Shown in pieces: positions 28,822 to 36,401 of a stretch of DNA of 64,000 bases. Numbering within the stretch: position 1 is the first letter of the stretch; every line of letters starts with the position of its first letter. Below the pieces are notes generated by a model, which saw only the letters and a program-made list of their open reading frames with translations, did no database searches and had not been told where the DNA came from. Source of the DNA: Anaeromyxobacter soli. Lineage in GTDB: Bacteria; Myxococcota; Myxococcia; Myxococcales; Anaeromyxobacteraceae. Where the stretch lies: assembly GCF_022808855.1 (NCBI RefSeq), contig NZ_JAKZLF010000017.1, positions 1 to 64,000 on the forward strand, in the 5' to 3' direction. The translations under genes and the position numbers were made by a program.

Positions 28822-29499
28822 ATGCAGGCAGTGATGGGACAGGTCGCGCTCATGATGGACGGTAGAAGCGACGTCGGCGCCGCGGGCGCGTCGCGCGCCG
28901 ACCGCGCCATGGAGCGGTATGCCTGTGGTGAGGACGCGGCGTTCGGCGACGTCTACGACGAGCTGGCGCCACGCCTTCACCGCTTCGCCCTGCGATGGAC
29001 CCGCAGCCGCAGCGCGGCGGAGGACGCGGTGCAGCAGACGCTCCTCCAGATCCACGCTGCCCGCCATCGCTTCGCTCGCGGCGCCGCGGTCGTTCCCTGG
29101 GCCTACGCCATCGCGCGCCGCCTGCTCATCGACCTCGGCCGCCGCGGGGTGCGTGAGGTGCTGCGGGCTGACGACGTCCGCGATCCCGAGGAGCCGTCGG
29201 CGGCCCCGTCACCGGAGGAGGCTCTCCACCACAGGCGCGTCGCGGCCGAGGCGCGGCGCAACCTCGCCTCCCTGCCGTCAGGCTGGCGCGAGGCCTTCGA
29301 GCTCGTGAAGTTCGAGGGGCTCTCGGTGGCAGAGACGGCCGAGGTGCTCGGGATCACCCGCGGAATGGTGAAGATCCGCGCGCACCGCGCCACCGCGGCG
29401 CTCCGCGAGGAGGCCCGGCGGCTCCATGGCTCCTCGGAGTCGACGACTCGCCCGGCTCTCCGGTCGCCGCGCGACATCGAGGGAGGAACGCCGACATGA
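28822..29499 (+). CDS. ECF RNA polymerase sigma factor (SigF-like, with NrsF)
   Basis: A 225-residue ECF sigma factor. Region 2 is FGDVYDELAPRLHRFALRWTRSRSAAEDAVQQTLLQIHAAR, with PWAYAIARRLLIDLGRR, and region 4 is LPSGWREAFELVKFEGLSVAETAEVLGITRGMVKIRAHRAT. The start MQAVMGQ at 28822 sits just after a candidate promoter and has gagg 6 nt upstream; other in-frame starts from 28744 to 28855 are possible. Its stop overlaps the next gene's ATG (ATGA). The neighbour looks like the NrsF-type membrane anti-sigma, so the pair is likely a signal-responsive switch. Confidence 0.9.
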   Translation: MQAVMGQVALMMDGRSDVGAAGASRADRAMERYACGEDAAFGDVYDELAPRLHRFALRWTRSRSAAEDAVQQTLLQIHAARHRFARGAAVVPWAYAIARRLLIDLGRRGVREVLRADDVRDPEEPSAAPSPEEALHHRRVAAEARRNLASLPSGWREAFELVKFEGLSVAETAEVLGITRGMVKIRAHRATAALREEARRLHGSSESTTRPALRSPRDIEGGTPT

Positions 29500-30161
29500 T
29501 GCCCCCCGAGTCCCTGAAGATGCGCGTCCTGGAGGCGGTCCGGCAGCACCCCGTGCCGCGCCGGACGGATCCGCTCCCGTTCACCATCGGGCTCGCCGCC
29601 TTCGCCGCCGTGGCCATGTCCGGCGTGTTGCTGTGGGTCCCGCCCCTCTTCGGCGAGGTCGCGGGGCTGGCGCACGCCGCTGGACGGCCGGCTTCGAGCG
29701 GAGCCTGGATCCTGGCCGGCACCGTCGCCCTGGCCCTCGCCTCCACGTGGCTCGTCCTCCCTTCGCGGCGCTCGATGCTCTCGCCGCCGCGCGGACTGCT
29801 GCTGGCCGTCGGAATCGGCGTGCCGCTGCTGGTTGGGGCGTGGCTGGTGCTCTGGCACGGCACCTATGCCGATCCGTTCACCCGCGTCGGTTGGCGCTGC
29901 TTCGCGCTCACCGCCCTGACCGCTCCCTGGCCCTTCGCGACCCTGGCCTACGCCAGCCGGCGCGTGGAGCCGCGGCACCCCGGGACGGCCGGCGCCGCCC
30001 TCGGGTCCGTGGCCGGCGCCTGGGCGGCGGTGATGGTCGAGCTCTGGTGCCCGCTGGCGACGGGGTCGCACGTCCTCCTGGGACACGTCCTGCCCCTCCT
30101 GGTTCTCGCGCTGGCGGGCTCGGCCTTCGGAGTCCGGCTGTTCCGCCTGCCCAGGGTGTAG
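29496..30161 (+). CDS. NrsF/DUF1109-like membrane anti-sigma factor
   Basis: A 221-residue polytopic protein with about six hydrophobic segments. The short cytoplasmic N terminus (SLKMRVLEAVRQHPVPRR) is like that of NrsF proteins. Two Cys residues occur at membrane edges, in GWRCFALTALTAPWPF and VELWCPLATG; paired Cys at these places are known to matter in NrsF of Caulobacter for sensing metal or oxidative stress. It overlaps the ECF gene by 4 bp, as expected for a cognate anti-sigma. The identification rests on context, topology and these Cys. Confidence 0.8.
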   Translation: MMPPESLKMRVLEAVRQHPVPRRTDPLPFTIGLAAFAAVAMSGVLLWVPPLFGEVAGLAHAAGRPASSGAWILAGTVALALASTWLVLPSRRSMLSPPRGLLLAVGIGVPLLVGAWLVLWHGTYADPFTRVGWRCFALTALTAPWPFATLAYASRRVEPRHPGTAGAALGSVAGAWAAVMVELWCPLATGSHVLLGHVLPLLVLALAGSAFGVRLFRLPRV

Positions 30162-30219
30162 GCGACGAGACCGACGGGCGCGCCGAGCAGGATCCCCGCG
30201 GGGACGTGGCGAGCTCCTG

Positions 30220-30624
30220 CTAGGCGCCCAGCGCCGACCCGAGGCGCTCGAGGACCGCGGGCCAGCCGCCCTTCATTCCTTCCCACGCTGCGCGGCCCAT
30301 GGGCGAGTCGAGATCGAACCCCTCGTGCGTGAGGGAGAGGCGCGTGCCCCCCGCCTCGGCGGAGAGCCGCCACGTGATGGTCGTGTCGAGTGAGCCCGTC
30401 GCGAACCGGTAGCTGAAGAGCCGCTCGGGCTCGACCGCGATCACCTCGCACGGCTGCTTCCCGAACTGCCCCATGTCGAGCGTGAAGCGGTGTCCGACCA
30501 CCGGGCGGACGTCGCCGGCGGCCCACCACCGCGCGTGGAGCTCGGGGTCGGTGAGCGCGCGCCAGACCGCAGACGGCGGATGCGGGTAGAGCTGCTCGAG
30601 GTGGATGATTCCAGGGGTGCTCAT
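30220..30624 (-). CDS. SRPBCC (AHSA1-like) domain protein
   Basis: A 134-residue START-like fold. IIHLEQLYPHPPSAVWRALTDPELHARWWAAGD is the typical AHSA1 N terminus, and WRLSAEAGGTRLSLTHEGF plus GWPAVLERL form the C-terminal half. The ligand is unknown. It overlaps the ArsR gene by 4 bp (ATGA) and is thus its operon partner. ArsR-SRPBCC pairs are common, with no fixed function. Confidence 0.9.
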   Translation of the reverse strand: MSTPGIIHLEQLYPHPPSAVWRALTDPELHARWWAAGDVRPVVGHRFTLDMGQFGKQPCEVIAVEPERLFSYRFATGSLDTTITWRLSAEAGGTRLSLTHEGFDLDSPMGRAAWEGMKGGWPAVLERLGSALGA

Positions 30625-30938
30625 CTCGTCTTCTCTTTGTCGAGGACTTCGCCGAGGGCCGCCAGCCGCCGATCCCAGTAGCGCGTGAACGCCTCGAGCC
30701 AGGCGTCGACCTCGGAGAGGGGACGCGGATCGAGGTGGTAGTACCGCTCGCGGCCGCGCGGCTCCTCGCGGACGAGCCGGGCCTTGCGGAGCACCTGGAG
30801 GTGCTCCGAGATGGCCGGCCGGCCCACGTCGAAGCCGCGCGCGAGCTCCTTCACGGCGCGGGGGCCCTTCCGGAGCTGCATCAGGATGTTCCGGCGGACG
30901 GGGTTCGCGAGCGCCGAGAAGACGTCGGTCTGCGGCAT
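30621..30938 (-). CDS. ArsR-family transcriptional repressor
   Basis: A 105-residue winged-helix regulator: DVFSALANPVRRNILMQLRKGPRAVKEL, then the recognition helix VGRPAISEHLQVLRKARLV and wing REEPRGRERYYHLD. It lacks an obvious CxC metal site, so it is more like the non-metal ArsR group paired with SRPBCC. The start is the ATG at 30938 (MPQTDVFSAL). A palindrome just upstream is a plausible self-operator. Confidence 0.92.
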   Translation of the reverse strand: MPQTDVFSALANPVRRNILMQLRKGPRAVKELARGFDVGRPAISEHLQVLRKARLVREEPRGRERYYHLDPRPLSEVDAWLEAFTRYWDRRLAALGEVLDKEKTR

Positions 30939-30951
30939 GGACGCAACATAG

Positions 30952-30967
30952 GTCGGAATATCCCGAC
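30952..30967. promoter_or_regulatory. Palindrome upstream of ArsR gene (putative operator)
   Basis: The 16 bases gtcggaatatcccgac form an inverted repeat of gtcgg/ccgac around an AT-rich centre, 14 nt before the ArsR start. The AT-rich centre is unusual here, and it may also contain promoter bases. Autoregulation is inferred. Confidence 0.4.
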
Positions 30968-31020
30968 GCGTCAACGACTCCCGACGCATCACGTCGCGGC
31001 GGCCGGAAGCGTCTCCCCGC

Positions 31021-31470
31021 TCACGCGTGCGCCTGCACGGGGTGACCCACGGCGTGGGTCTCCCGCGCCGTGCCGTAGACGCCGCCGAGGACCGCGCCGT
31101 AGACGAGGTGGCCCATGAGGCTGCCGAATCCGGCACCGAACGAGCCGCCGAACAGCCCCGCGCCCATCATCGGCATCACCACGAGCTGTGCCACGATCCA
31201 GGGGACGAGCCCGAACACCGCGCCGCGGATCCACGCGGGGCCCGGCAGGCGGTGCACGAAGCCGGCGGCGTAGATCACTGCGAGCACCGTCCCGATCACG
31301 AAATGCGCGAGCCAGCCCAGGACGAGGCTCCCGCCCAGGAACGATCCGAGCATCGCGCCGATGTTCATCGGCGGCAGCCCCATGGCCGGGGCCATCAGCA
31401 TGAGGGCGGTCATCGCGGCGGTGGCGCCGAGGCCGCCGACGATGGCGCGCGTCCAGTTCAGTCGAGTCAT
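31021..31470 (-). CDS. Polytopic membrane protein (DUF6789-like)
   Basis: A 149-residue protein with about four hydrophobic helices rich in Gly and Met: IVGGLGATAAMTALMLMAPAMG, MLGSFLGGSLVLGWLAHFVIG, FGLVPWIVAQLVVMPMM and GSLMGHLVYGAVLGGVYG. Glycine-zipper-like helices and the WLAHFVIGT and HLVYG patterns resemble the DUF6789 family. No function is known. It is divergent from the second ECF gene, 252 bp away. Confidence 0.7.
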   Translation of the reverse strand: MTRLNWTRAIVGGLGATAAMTALMLMAPAMGLPPMNIGAMLGSFLGGSLVLGWLAHFVIGTVLAVIYAAGFVHRLPGPAWIRGAVFGLVPWIVAQLVVMPMMGAGLFGGSFGAGFGSLMGHLVYGAVLGGVYGTARETHAVGHPVQAHA

Positions 31471-31549
31471 GGAAACCTCCCCGAGGCGACCGTGCGGGAG
31501 AATCCCGCGATCGGCGTCCCTGACGATCCGTCCTCGAGCGAGGCTCGAG

Positions 31550-31604
31550 ATTACGGCGCTGCTCGCCGACCGGGGCCCGCCAGGTCCCGCGGTGGCGCCG
31601 TAAT
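31550..31604. promoter_or_regulatory. 10-bp inverted repeat in the divergent intergenic region
   Basis: attacggcgc (31550-31559) is mirrored by gcgccgtaat (31595-31604), 35 nt apart. A second small palindrome, ctcgag-N5-ctcgag, lies just before it at about 31532-31548. These may be sites for one regulator of both divergent transcripts. Confidence 0.3.
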
Positions 31605-31722
31605 GTTCGAGCGTCTCGCGGGACCATCCTGCATGAGCGGCGCGGAGCGGGGGGCTCACGAAGGTCCGGGGTCGTTTCCCGTGGCGGTCCCTCGCGAAAG
31701 CCGACAACATCGAGCGCCTCCG

Positions 31723-32391
31723 ATGCGGAGCGCGACCACCACGGGCGATGATGCTGCCGAAGGGCGTGCAGCGGAGCTCGACGATTCCGAGCTGGTACGG
31801 CGCATCCGAGCCGGAGACCGGGGCGCGTTCGCCGCGCTCGTGCGGCGGCACGGTGGAGGGCTGCTCCGCCTCGCCCGCCTCTTCACCCGCGAGAGCTCGA
31901 TGGCGGAGGAGGTCGTCCAGGAGACCTGGATGGCCGTCCTCGAGGGCCTCGACGGGTTCGAGGAGCGCGCGTCGTTCAAGACCTGGCTCTACCGGATCCT
32001 CGCGAACCGCGCCCGGAGCCGGGCGGTCCGGGAAGGCCGGAGCGTCCCGTTCTCGGCGCTCGCCGACGCGGGTCCCGAGGAGCGCGTGGACCCCGAGCGC
32101 TTCGACGCCGCCGGGCGCTGGCGCGACCCCCCGGTCGGCTGGACCGACCAGACCCCGGAGCGGCTGGCGCTCGAGGCCGAGACCCGCCGCGTGATGGAGG
32201 TCGCAGTGGCGGCGCTGCCGGCCACGCAGCGCGCCGTGCTCGTCCTCCGCGACGAGGAGGGTCTCGAGACGGATGAGATCTGTAATCTCCTCGGGCTCAC
32301 CGTGACGAACCAGCGAGTGCTCCTCCACCGCGCGCGGACGCGCGTGAGGCAAGCGCTCGAGGCGTACATGCGAGGCGGACGCCCATGCTGA
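31723..32391 (+). CDS. ECF RNA polymerase sigma factor (second)
   Basis: A 222-residue ECF sigma with region 2 (ELVRRIRAGDRGAFAALVRRHGGGLLRLARLFTRESSMAEEVVQETWMAVLEGLDGF, KTWLYRILANRARSRA) and region 4 (ALPATQRAVLVLRDEEGLETDEICNLLGLTVTNQRVLLHRARTRV). A longer frame reaches to an ATG at 31603, but the ATG at 31723 is closer to the domain. Its stop overlaps the anti-sigma start by 7 nt. The gene pair is a classical ECF/zinc-finger anti-sigma unit. Confidence 0.9.
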   Translation: MRSATTTGDDAAEGRAAELDDSELVRRIRAGDRGAFAALVRRHGGGLLRLARLFTRESSMAEEVVQETWMAVLEGLDGFEERASFKTWLYRILANRARSRAVREGRSVPFSALADAGPEERVDPERFDAAGRWRDPPVGWTDQTPERLALEAETRRVMEVAVAALPATQRAVLVLRDEEGLETDEICNLLGLTVTNQRVLLHRARTRVRQALEAYMRGGRPC

Positions 32392-32627
32392 CCTGCAAGG
32401 AGCTCACGGAGCTCGTCACCGACTACGCGGAGGGGAACCTCTCGTTCGTGGATCGCCTCCGGTTCCGCGTGCACATCGGCATGTGCCGCGACTGCCGCCG
32501 GTACGTCCGGCAGGTGAAGGCGACCGCGGCCGCGCTCGGCGCGCTGCCCGTGCCCGAGCTGTCGCCCGACCTGGAGCAGGAGCTGCTCCGGCGCTTCGAC
32601 GACTGGAAGCAGACGAGGAGGTCGTGA
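32385..32627 (+). CDS. Zinc-finger anti-sigma factor (short, soluble)
   Basis: An 80-residue protein with the zf-HC2 arrangement: an N-terminal CKELTELVTDYAEGNLS helix followed by HIGMCRDC (HxxxCxxC). No transmembrane segment follows, so unlike many relatives it is soluble, which suits a direct redox or zinc sensor. The start overlaps the ECF gene. It precedes a thioredoxin-like gene, an arrangement consistent with redox control. Confidence 0.88.
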   Translation: MLTCKELTELVTDYAEGNLSFVDRLRFRVHIGMCRDCRRYVRQVKATAAALGALPVPELSPDLEQELLRRFDDWKQTRRS

Positions 32628-32857
32628 TGGCAATGACCATCCAGGTCCAGATGAGCCCCGGCTGCGGTCACGGCGAGCAGACGGTCGCGCTGCTGCAGGA
32701 CGTGGTCGCCGCCCTCGCGCTGGAGGCGTCGATCGAGATCGTCCACGTGCGGACCCTCGAGGACGCGGAGCGCCTCGGGTTCCGCGGCTCACCCACGGTG
32801 CTCGTGGACGGCGTGGACGTCGATCCGCACGCACCCCCGGGCGTCGGCGTCGGTTGA
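32627..32857 (+). CDS. Thioredoxin-like small protein
   Basis: A 76-residue protein with a beta-alpha-beta pattern: IQVQMSPGCGHGEQTVALLQDVVA and, near the end, LGFRGSPTVLVDGVDVDP, where the cis-Pro segment GSPTVLVDG is that of thioredoxin-fold proteins. There is only one Cys in the usual active-site region (CGHG), so it is not a classical dithiol enzyme. The ATG overlaps the anti-sigma stop by 1 nt (TGATG). Function unknown; perhaps a thiol or metal carrier linked to the sigma pair. Confidence 0.7.
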   Translation: MAMTIQVQMSPGCGHGEQTVALLQDVVAALALEASIEIVHVRTLEDAERLGFRGSPTVLVDGVDVDPHAPPGVGVG

Positions 32858-32940
32858 CGCCTCTACGGCCTCGCGGGCGTGCCCCCGCGATCTCTCCTCG
32901 AGGTTGCCCTGCGGTCCGCGGCGTCGCGCGACCGTGCGGG

Positions 32941-33327
32941 CTAGCTTCCAACCTTCTTCCGCATGTGATCGATCACGTGCGTGTGCTCGCGCTGCGGGCT
33001 GAACATGATGAGCTCGGCGTCGACCGTGACCTTCACGTTGTGTCCGGCGGGCCAGTAGAACAGGTCGTTCTCGCGCACCGTCTCCTGCTTTCCAGCCGCG
33101 TCGGTGGTGGTCAGCTCGCCGCGCAGCACGTAGCCCCAGTGCGGGCACTGGCAGAGGTTGCCCTCGAGCCCCTGGAAGAGGGCCGTCGTGTCCACCCCGG
33201 CCGCGAGCGAGAAGTACTCCCCGCTGATCCTGCCCAGCCCCGTCGCGTCGCCCATGTCCGTCCTCTGGCGGAGAACGGCACCGGGGACCTGCAGCTTCAC
33301 CTCCACGTCATCCTTGGCCACGCGCAT
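32941..33327 (-). CDS. Cupin-like protein
   Basis: A 128-residue beta-rich protein. CPHWGYVLRGELT resembles the first cupin motif, followed by ENDLFYWPAGHNVKVTVDAELIMFSPQREHTH as the second. His and Glu ligands are present in part. An in-frame ATG at 33429 exists, but MRVAKDDVEVKLQ at 33327 begins at the first strand. The substrate is not known. Confidence 0.75.
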   Translation of the reverse strand: MRVAKDDVEVKLQVPGAVLRQRTDMGDATGLGRISGEYFSLAAGVDTTALFQGLEGNLCQCPHWGYVLRGELTTTDAAGKQETVRENDLFYWPAGHNVKVTVDAELIMFSPQREHTHVIDHMRKKVGS

Positions 33328-33513
33328 GGTTTCGAGACCTCCGAGAAAGAAGTGCGGCTCGGCAGGTAGGGAACGTGCGCGCGAGGAGTCCACGCGGCCA
33401 TTCAATCGCGTCGGAAAGCGTTGGCTCACCGGCTGCCGCGCACCGGCATGACTCTGGACTGGCCCTGACCGGGGTCGCCCTCACGGACGGGCTCCCCCGC
33501 GAGCCGAGCGCCT

Positions 33514-35814
33514 TCAGTGCGGCGGCGCTGCCGCGCGATCGTTCTGGGGGCCGCGCGACCTGCCATAGACGAGGCGGTACGCCCCGTAGCTCCCGAGGAC
33601 ACGCTTCACGTAGTCGCGCGTCTCCGAGATGGGAATCCGCTCGACCCACGCGTCGAGCTCCTCGTCGGGGCTCGCCCGCACCCACCGCCACACCGCGACC
33701 GGGCCGGCGTTGTACGCCGCCACCGCCCGCGCGGTCGAGCCCTCGAACTCCGCGAGCAGCTCCGCGAGGTACGCGGCCCCGAGCCGGATGTTGAGTCCAG
33801 GACGGTGGAGCATGCGCGGGTTCACGCGGCCGAGCTTCAGCCCCCGCGCGACGTCCCGGGCGGTTCGCGGCATGAGCTGCGTGAGGCCGAGCGCCCCCGT
33901 CGTCGAGCGAGCCGAGGGATTGAAGCGGCTCTCCTCGCGCATCAAGGCCTGCAGCAGGTCCGGATCGAGGCTCGAGGCCTTCGCCCACTGCTCGACCATT
34001 TCCCGGAACGGCAGCGGATACGTCGCGCGCCAGACGTCCGCGGTGCGGTCGTCCACCCCGCCTTTCAGCGCGGGCCCGAGCGTGGTGCGAGCGACGAGGG
34101 CCGCGGCGTTCGCGCTCCCGCTTCGCTGCAAGGCCTCCACGAGGAGGCGCGCCGCGTCCTCGGGCAGGTTGCGTCGATCGAGGGCGAGCAGCTCGGCCGT
34201 GGCCTCCGGCAGCTGCATCCGCAGGAGCTCGACGCCGGCGAGGAACCTCGGGTCGTCGCCGAGAGGACCGGCCTCCAGCGGCCAGACGGGAGCCGCCCCG
34301 CCGGACGAGGCGGCGGAGAAGGAGGCCGTCTGCACCACGTCCTGGGGGAGTCGCCCGCGGGCGAGCAGCCCGTACCACTCCGTCGGATGATCCGAGGCGA
34401 GCGCGGCGAAGGCTCGCGCGGCCGAGGCGTCGCCCTTCTCCGCGAGCGTCCGGGCCCGCCAGTAGCGAGAGCGGAGCCGCTGGTCGCGTCCGAGGCCGGG
34501 CAGGCGATCCAGCCGGTCGAGCGCGGCCAGCGCCTCGGCGTGGGCGCCGGCGGTGCGGTGTTGCCACGCGAGCTGGAAGAGCGCCTCGGCGGCGAAGTTG
34601 CCGGTGGGGTACCGAACGGCGACCTGCTCGAGCCGCGCCAGGGCGGCAGCGCGCCTCCCGCCGCGCAGCTCGAGCTCGGCGGCGAAGAACAGCGCGTCGT
34701 CGGCGAACGGGTGATCGGGGTACTCGCGCGCCAGCGCCTCGTAGGTGCGCACCGCGTCCTGCCCGCACACCGACTGCGAGTAGCCCAGCACGTACATCGC
34801 CTGGGGGCGGAGCTCGGAGCCCTTGCACGCCTCGACCATCGGTGCGAGCGCGGCGGCGGCCTTGCGGTGCTGCCGCTCCTTCCGGAGCGCGTTGCCGATC
34901 ACGAACGACGCGCTGCAGGCGTCCTCGTCCGGCAGCGGGGCCTTCACCTGCCGCGCCAGCCGCAGGGCCTCGACGTTGTCGTGGAACGCGAGGAACGACT
35001 CGGCGCGCCGCAGCCGCCACCGGTTCGGGACGGGGAGCTCCTTCAGGCGCTCCCAGACGACCTTCGCCTCGGGCGAGAGGGGGCTCGTCGCCCAGAGCTC
35101 GAGCATGGCGCGGTGCTCGCAGCGGTAGTCGCCCTTCTTCTGGCACAACCGCGCCGAGGCGAGCAGCGCCTTCCGCCGGACGCCGTCGTGGCGAGGGATG
35201 GCCGGCAGCTCGCGCAGCGGGAGCAGCGCCTCGAGCGCTCCGTCGAGCTCCAGCCCACGCTCGAGCACGCGCGACCGGCCCAGCCGCGCCTCGGCGAAGA
35301 GCGTCGAGCCGGGGCTCACCTGCGCGTAGACGTCGGCCGCGGCGCGGCGCTTCCGCAGCCGCTCCAGGGCGCGCGCCGCGTGGAAGAGGCAGTGGTCCCG
35401 CATCCGCGGGTAGTCGTCGGCGAGCGCGCGAAGCTCCGCCGCCGCCGCGGCGGGATCGTCGGCCAGCGCGGCCAGCGCGCGCAGGTAGCGCACCGGCGGC
35501 TGCTCTCCGCGCAGCATCGCCCGCGCTCGCGCGTGGCGGCCCCGGTCGAAGAGCGCCTTGGCCTCGGCGAGCTCGCCTGAGCCGAAGTAGGGCGCCAGAT
35601 CCGCGTCCGTGTAACGGTGCGTCGGCGACGGCTGCGACCGCGAGGTGCTCTCCAGCAAATCCTCGAGCTGGCTCTCCGCGACGGGAGCATCCCCTTCGGC
35701 CTCCTGCGCGGACGCCGCCGCCGCCCACATCGCGGCGCCGAGCAAGGCCAGCCAGCGACGCCCGGATCGCAGGGTGAGCCGATGCGAGCCGGTATGCCTC
35801 GTCACTCCTTGCAC
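33514..35814 (-). CDS. Soluble lytic murein transglycosylase (Slt70-like)
   Basis: A 766-residue periplasmic enzyme that cleaves peptidoglycan to 1,6-anhydro-muropeptides. A signal peptide (WLALLGAAMWAAAASAQ) is followed by an alpha-superhelical region of about 500 residues with TPR-like pairs, and a C-terminal SLT domain: the catalytic Glu in MREESRFNPSARSTTGALGLTQLMP, NIRLGAAYLAELL and AVAAYNAGPVAVWRW. The start is a GTG at 35814 or the in-frame GTG at 35805. It has no obvious operon partner. Confidence 0.93.
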   Translation of the reverse strand: MQGVTRHTGSHRLTLRSGRRWLALLGAAMWAAAASAQEAEGDAPVAESQLEDLLESTSRSQPSPTHRYTDADLAPYFGSGELAEAKALFDRGRHARARAMLRGEQPPVRYLRALAALADDPAAAAAELRALADDYPRMRDHCLFHAARALERLRKRRAAADVYAQVSPGSTLFAEARLGRSRVLERGLELDGALEALLPLRELPAIPRHDGVRRKALLASARLCQKKGDYRCEHRAMLELWATSPLSPEAKVVWERLKELPVPNRWRLRRAESFLAFHDNVEALRLARQVKAPLPDEDACSASFVIGNALRKERQHRKAAAALAPMVEACKGSELRPQAMYVLGYSQSVCGQDAVRTYEALAREYPDHPFADDALFFAAELELRGGRRAAALARLEQVAVRYPTGNFAAEALFQLAWQHRTAGAHAEALAALDRLDRLPGLGRDQRLRSRYWRARTLAEKGDASAARAFAALASDHPTEWYGLLARGRLPQDVVQTASFSAASSGGAAPVWPLEAGPLGDDPRFLAGVELLRMQLPEATAELLALDRRNLPEDAARLLVEALQRSGSANAAALVARTTLGPALKGGVDDRTADVWRATYPLPFREMVEQWAKASSLDPDLLQALMREESRFNPSARSTTGALGLTQLMPRTARDVARGLKLGRVNPRMLHRPGLNIRLGAAYLAELLAEFEGSTARAVAAYNAGPVAVWRWVRASPDEELDAWVERIPISETRDYVKRVLGSYGAYRLVYGRSRGPQNDRAAAPPH

Positions 35815-35953
35815 GGATGAGGATCAGTGTACCGATCGATCCGCGCGCGTCACTCCCACAGCCCGCGCGCAGGGCCGCGAGGTGCTTACATCGGCGACCG
35901 TTCGGCGCGGGCGGTGCGGCGTCGAGCCGCCACCGCCCGCGAGTCACGAACGG

Positions 35954-36211
35954 TCACGGAGATGGATACGCGGCGCCGAGCGTCCGGGCCGCCGGGGTCG
36001 CTCCGTCCGCCGCGCGCTCGCGCCCGCCCTGGGCGCGAAGCGCGGCCGCGGCATCGACGACCGTGCGGCCGATGGCGCCGAGCAGCACGCCTGGAATCAT
36101 CAGGATGCCCGCGATGGGCACGATGATCGCGAGGGCGACGAGGATGCCGATCGTCGCGAAGACCTGACCCGAAGAGTACGACCCCTGCCCGACCGTGTTC
36201 GGCTGATGCAC
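35954..36211 (-). CDS. Small single-helix membrane protein
   Basis: An 85-residue product from a GTG at 36211 with an agggagga ribosome site 4 nt upstream. It has a polar start (HQPNTVGQGSYSSG) and one long hydrophobic stretch (FATIGILVALAIIVPIAGILMIPGVLLGAIG), then a charged tail. No family recognised. Confidence 0.55.
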   Translation of the reverse strand: MHQPNTVGQGSYSSGQVFATIGILVALAIIVPIAGILMIPGVLLGAIGRTVVDAAAALRAQGGRERAADGATPAARTLGAAYPSP

Positions 36212-36401
36212 CGTGTCCTCCCTGCGTTGGGGAGGAATCGTGCGCCCGAACGGCCGGCGAGCGGGACACGCAAGAACGGATGCTTCATCAGCGGAGGTTA
36301 TGACTCGGGACCACGGAAGCAACCGAACGTGATCACCTCCGGGGGGACCGCGTCGCAGCAGTTCACCCGGAGCGAGGCTCTCCTGGCCCGGCCGCCGAGC
36401 G

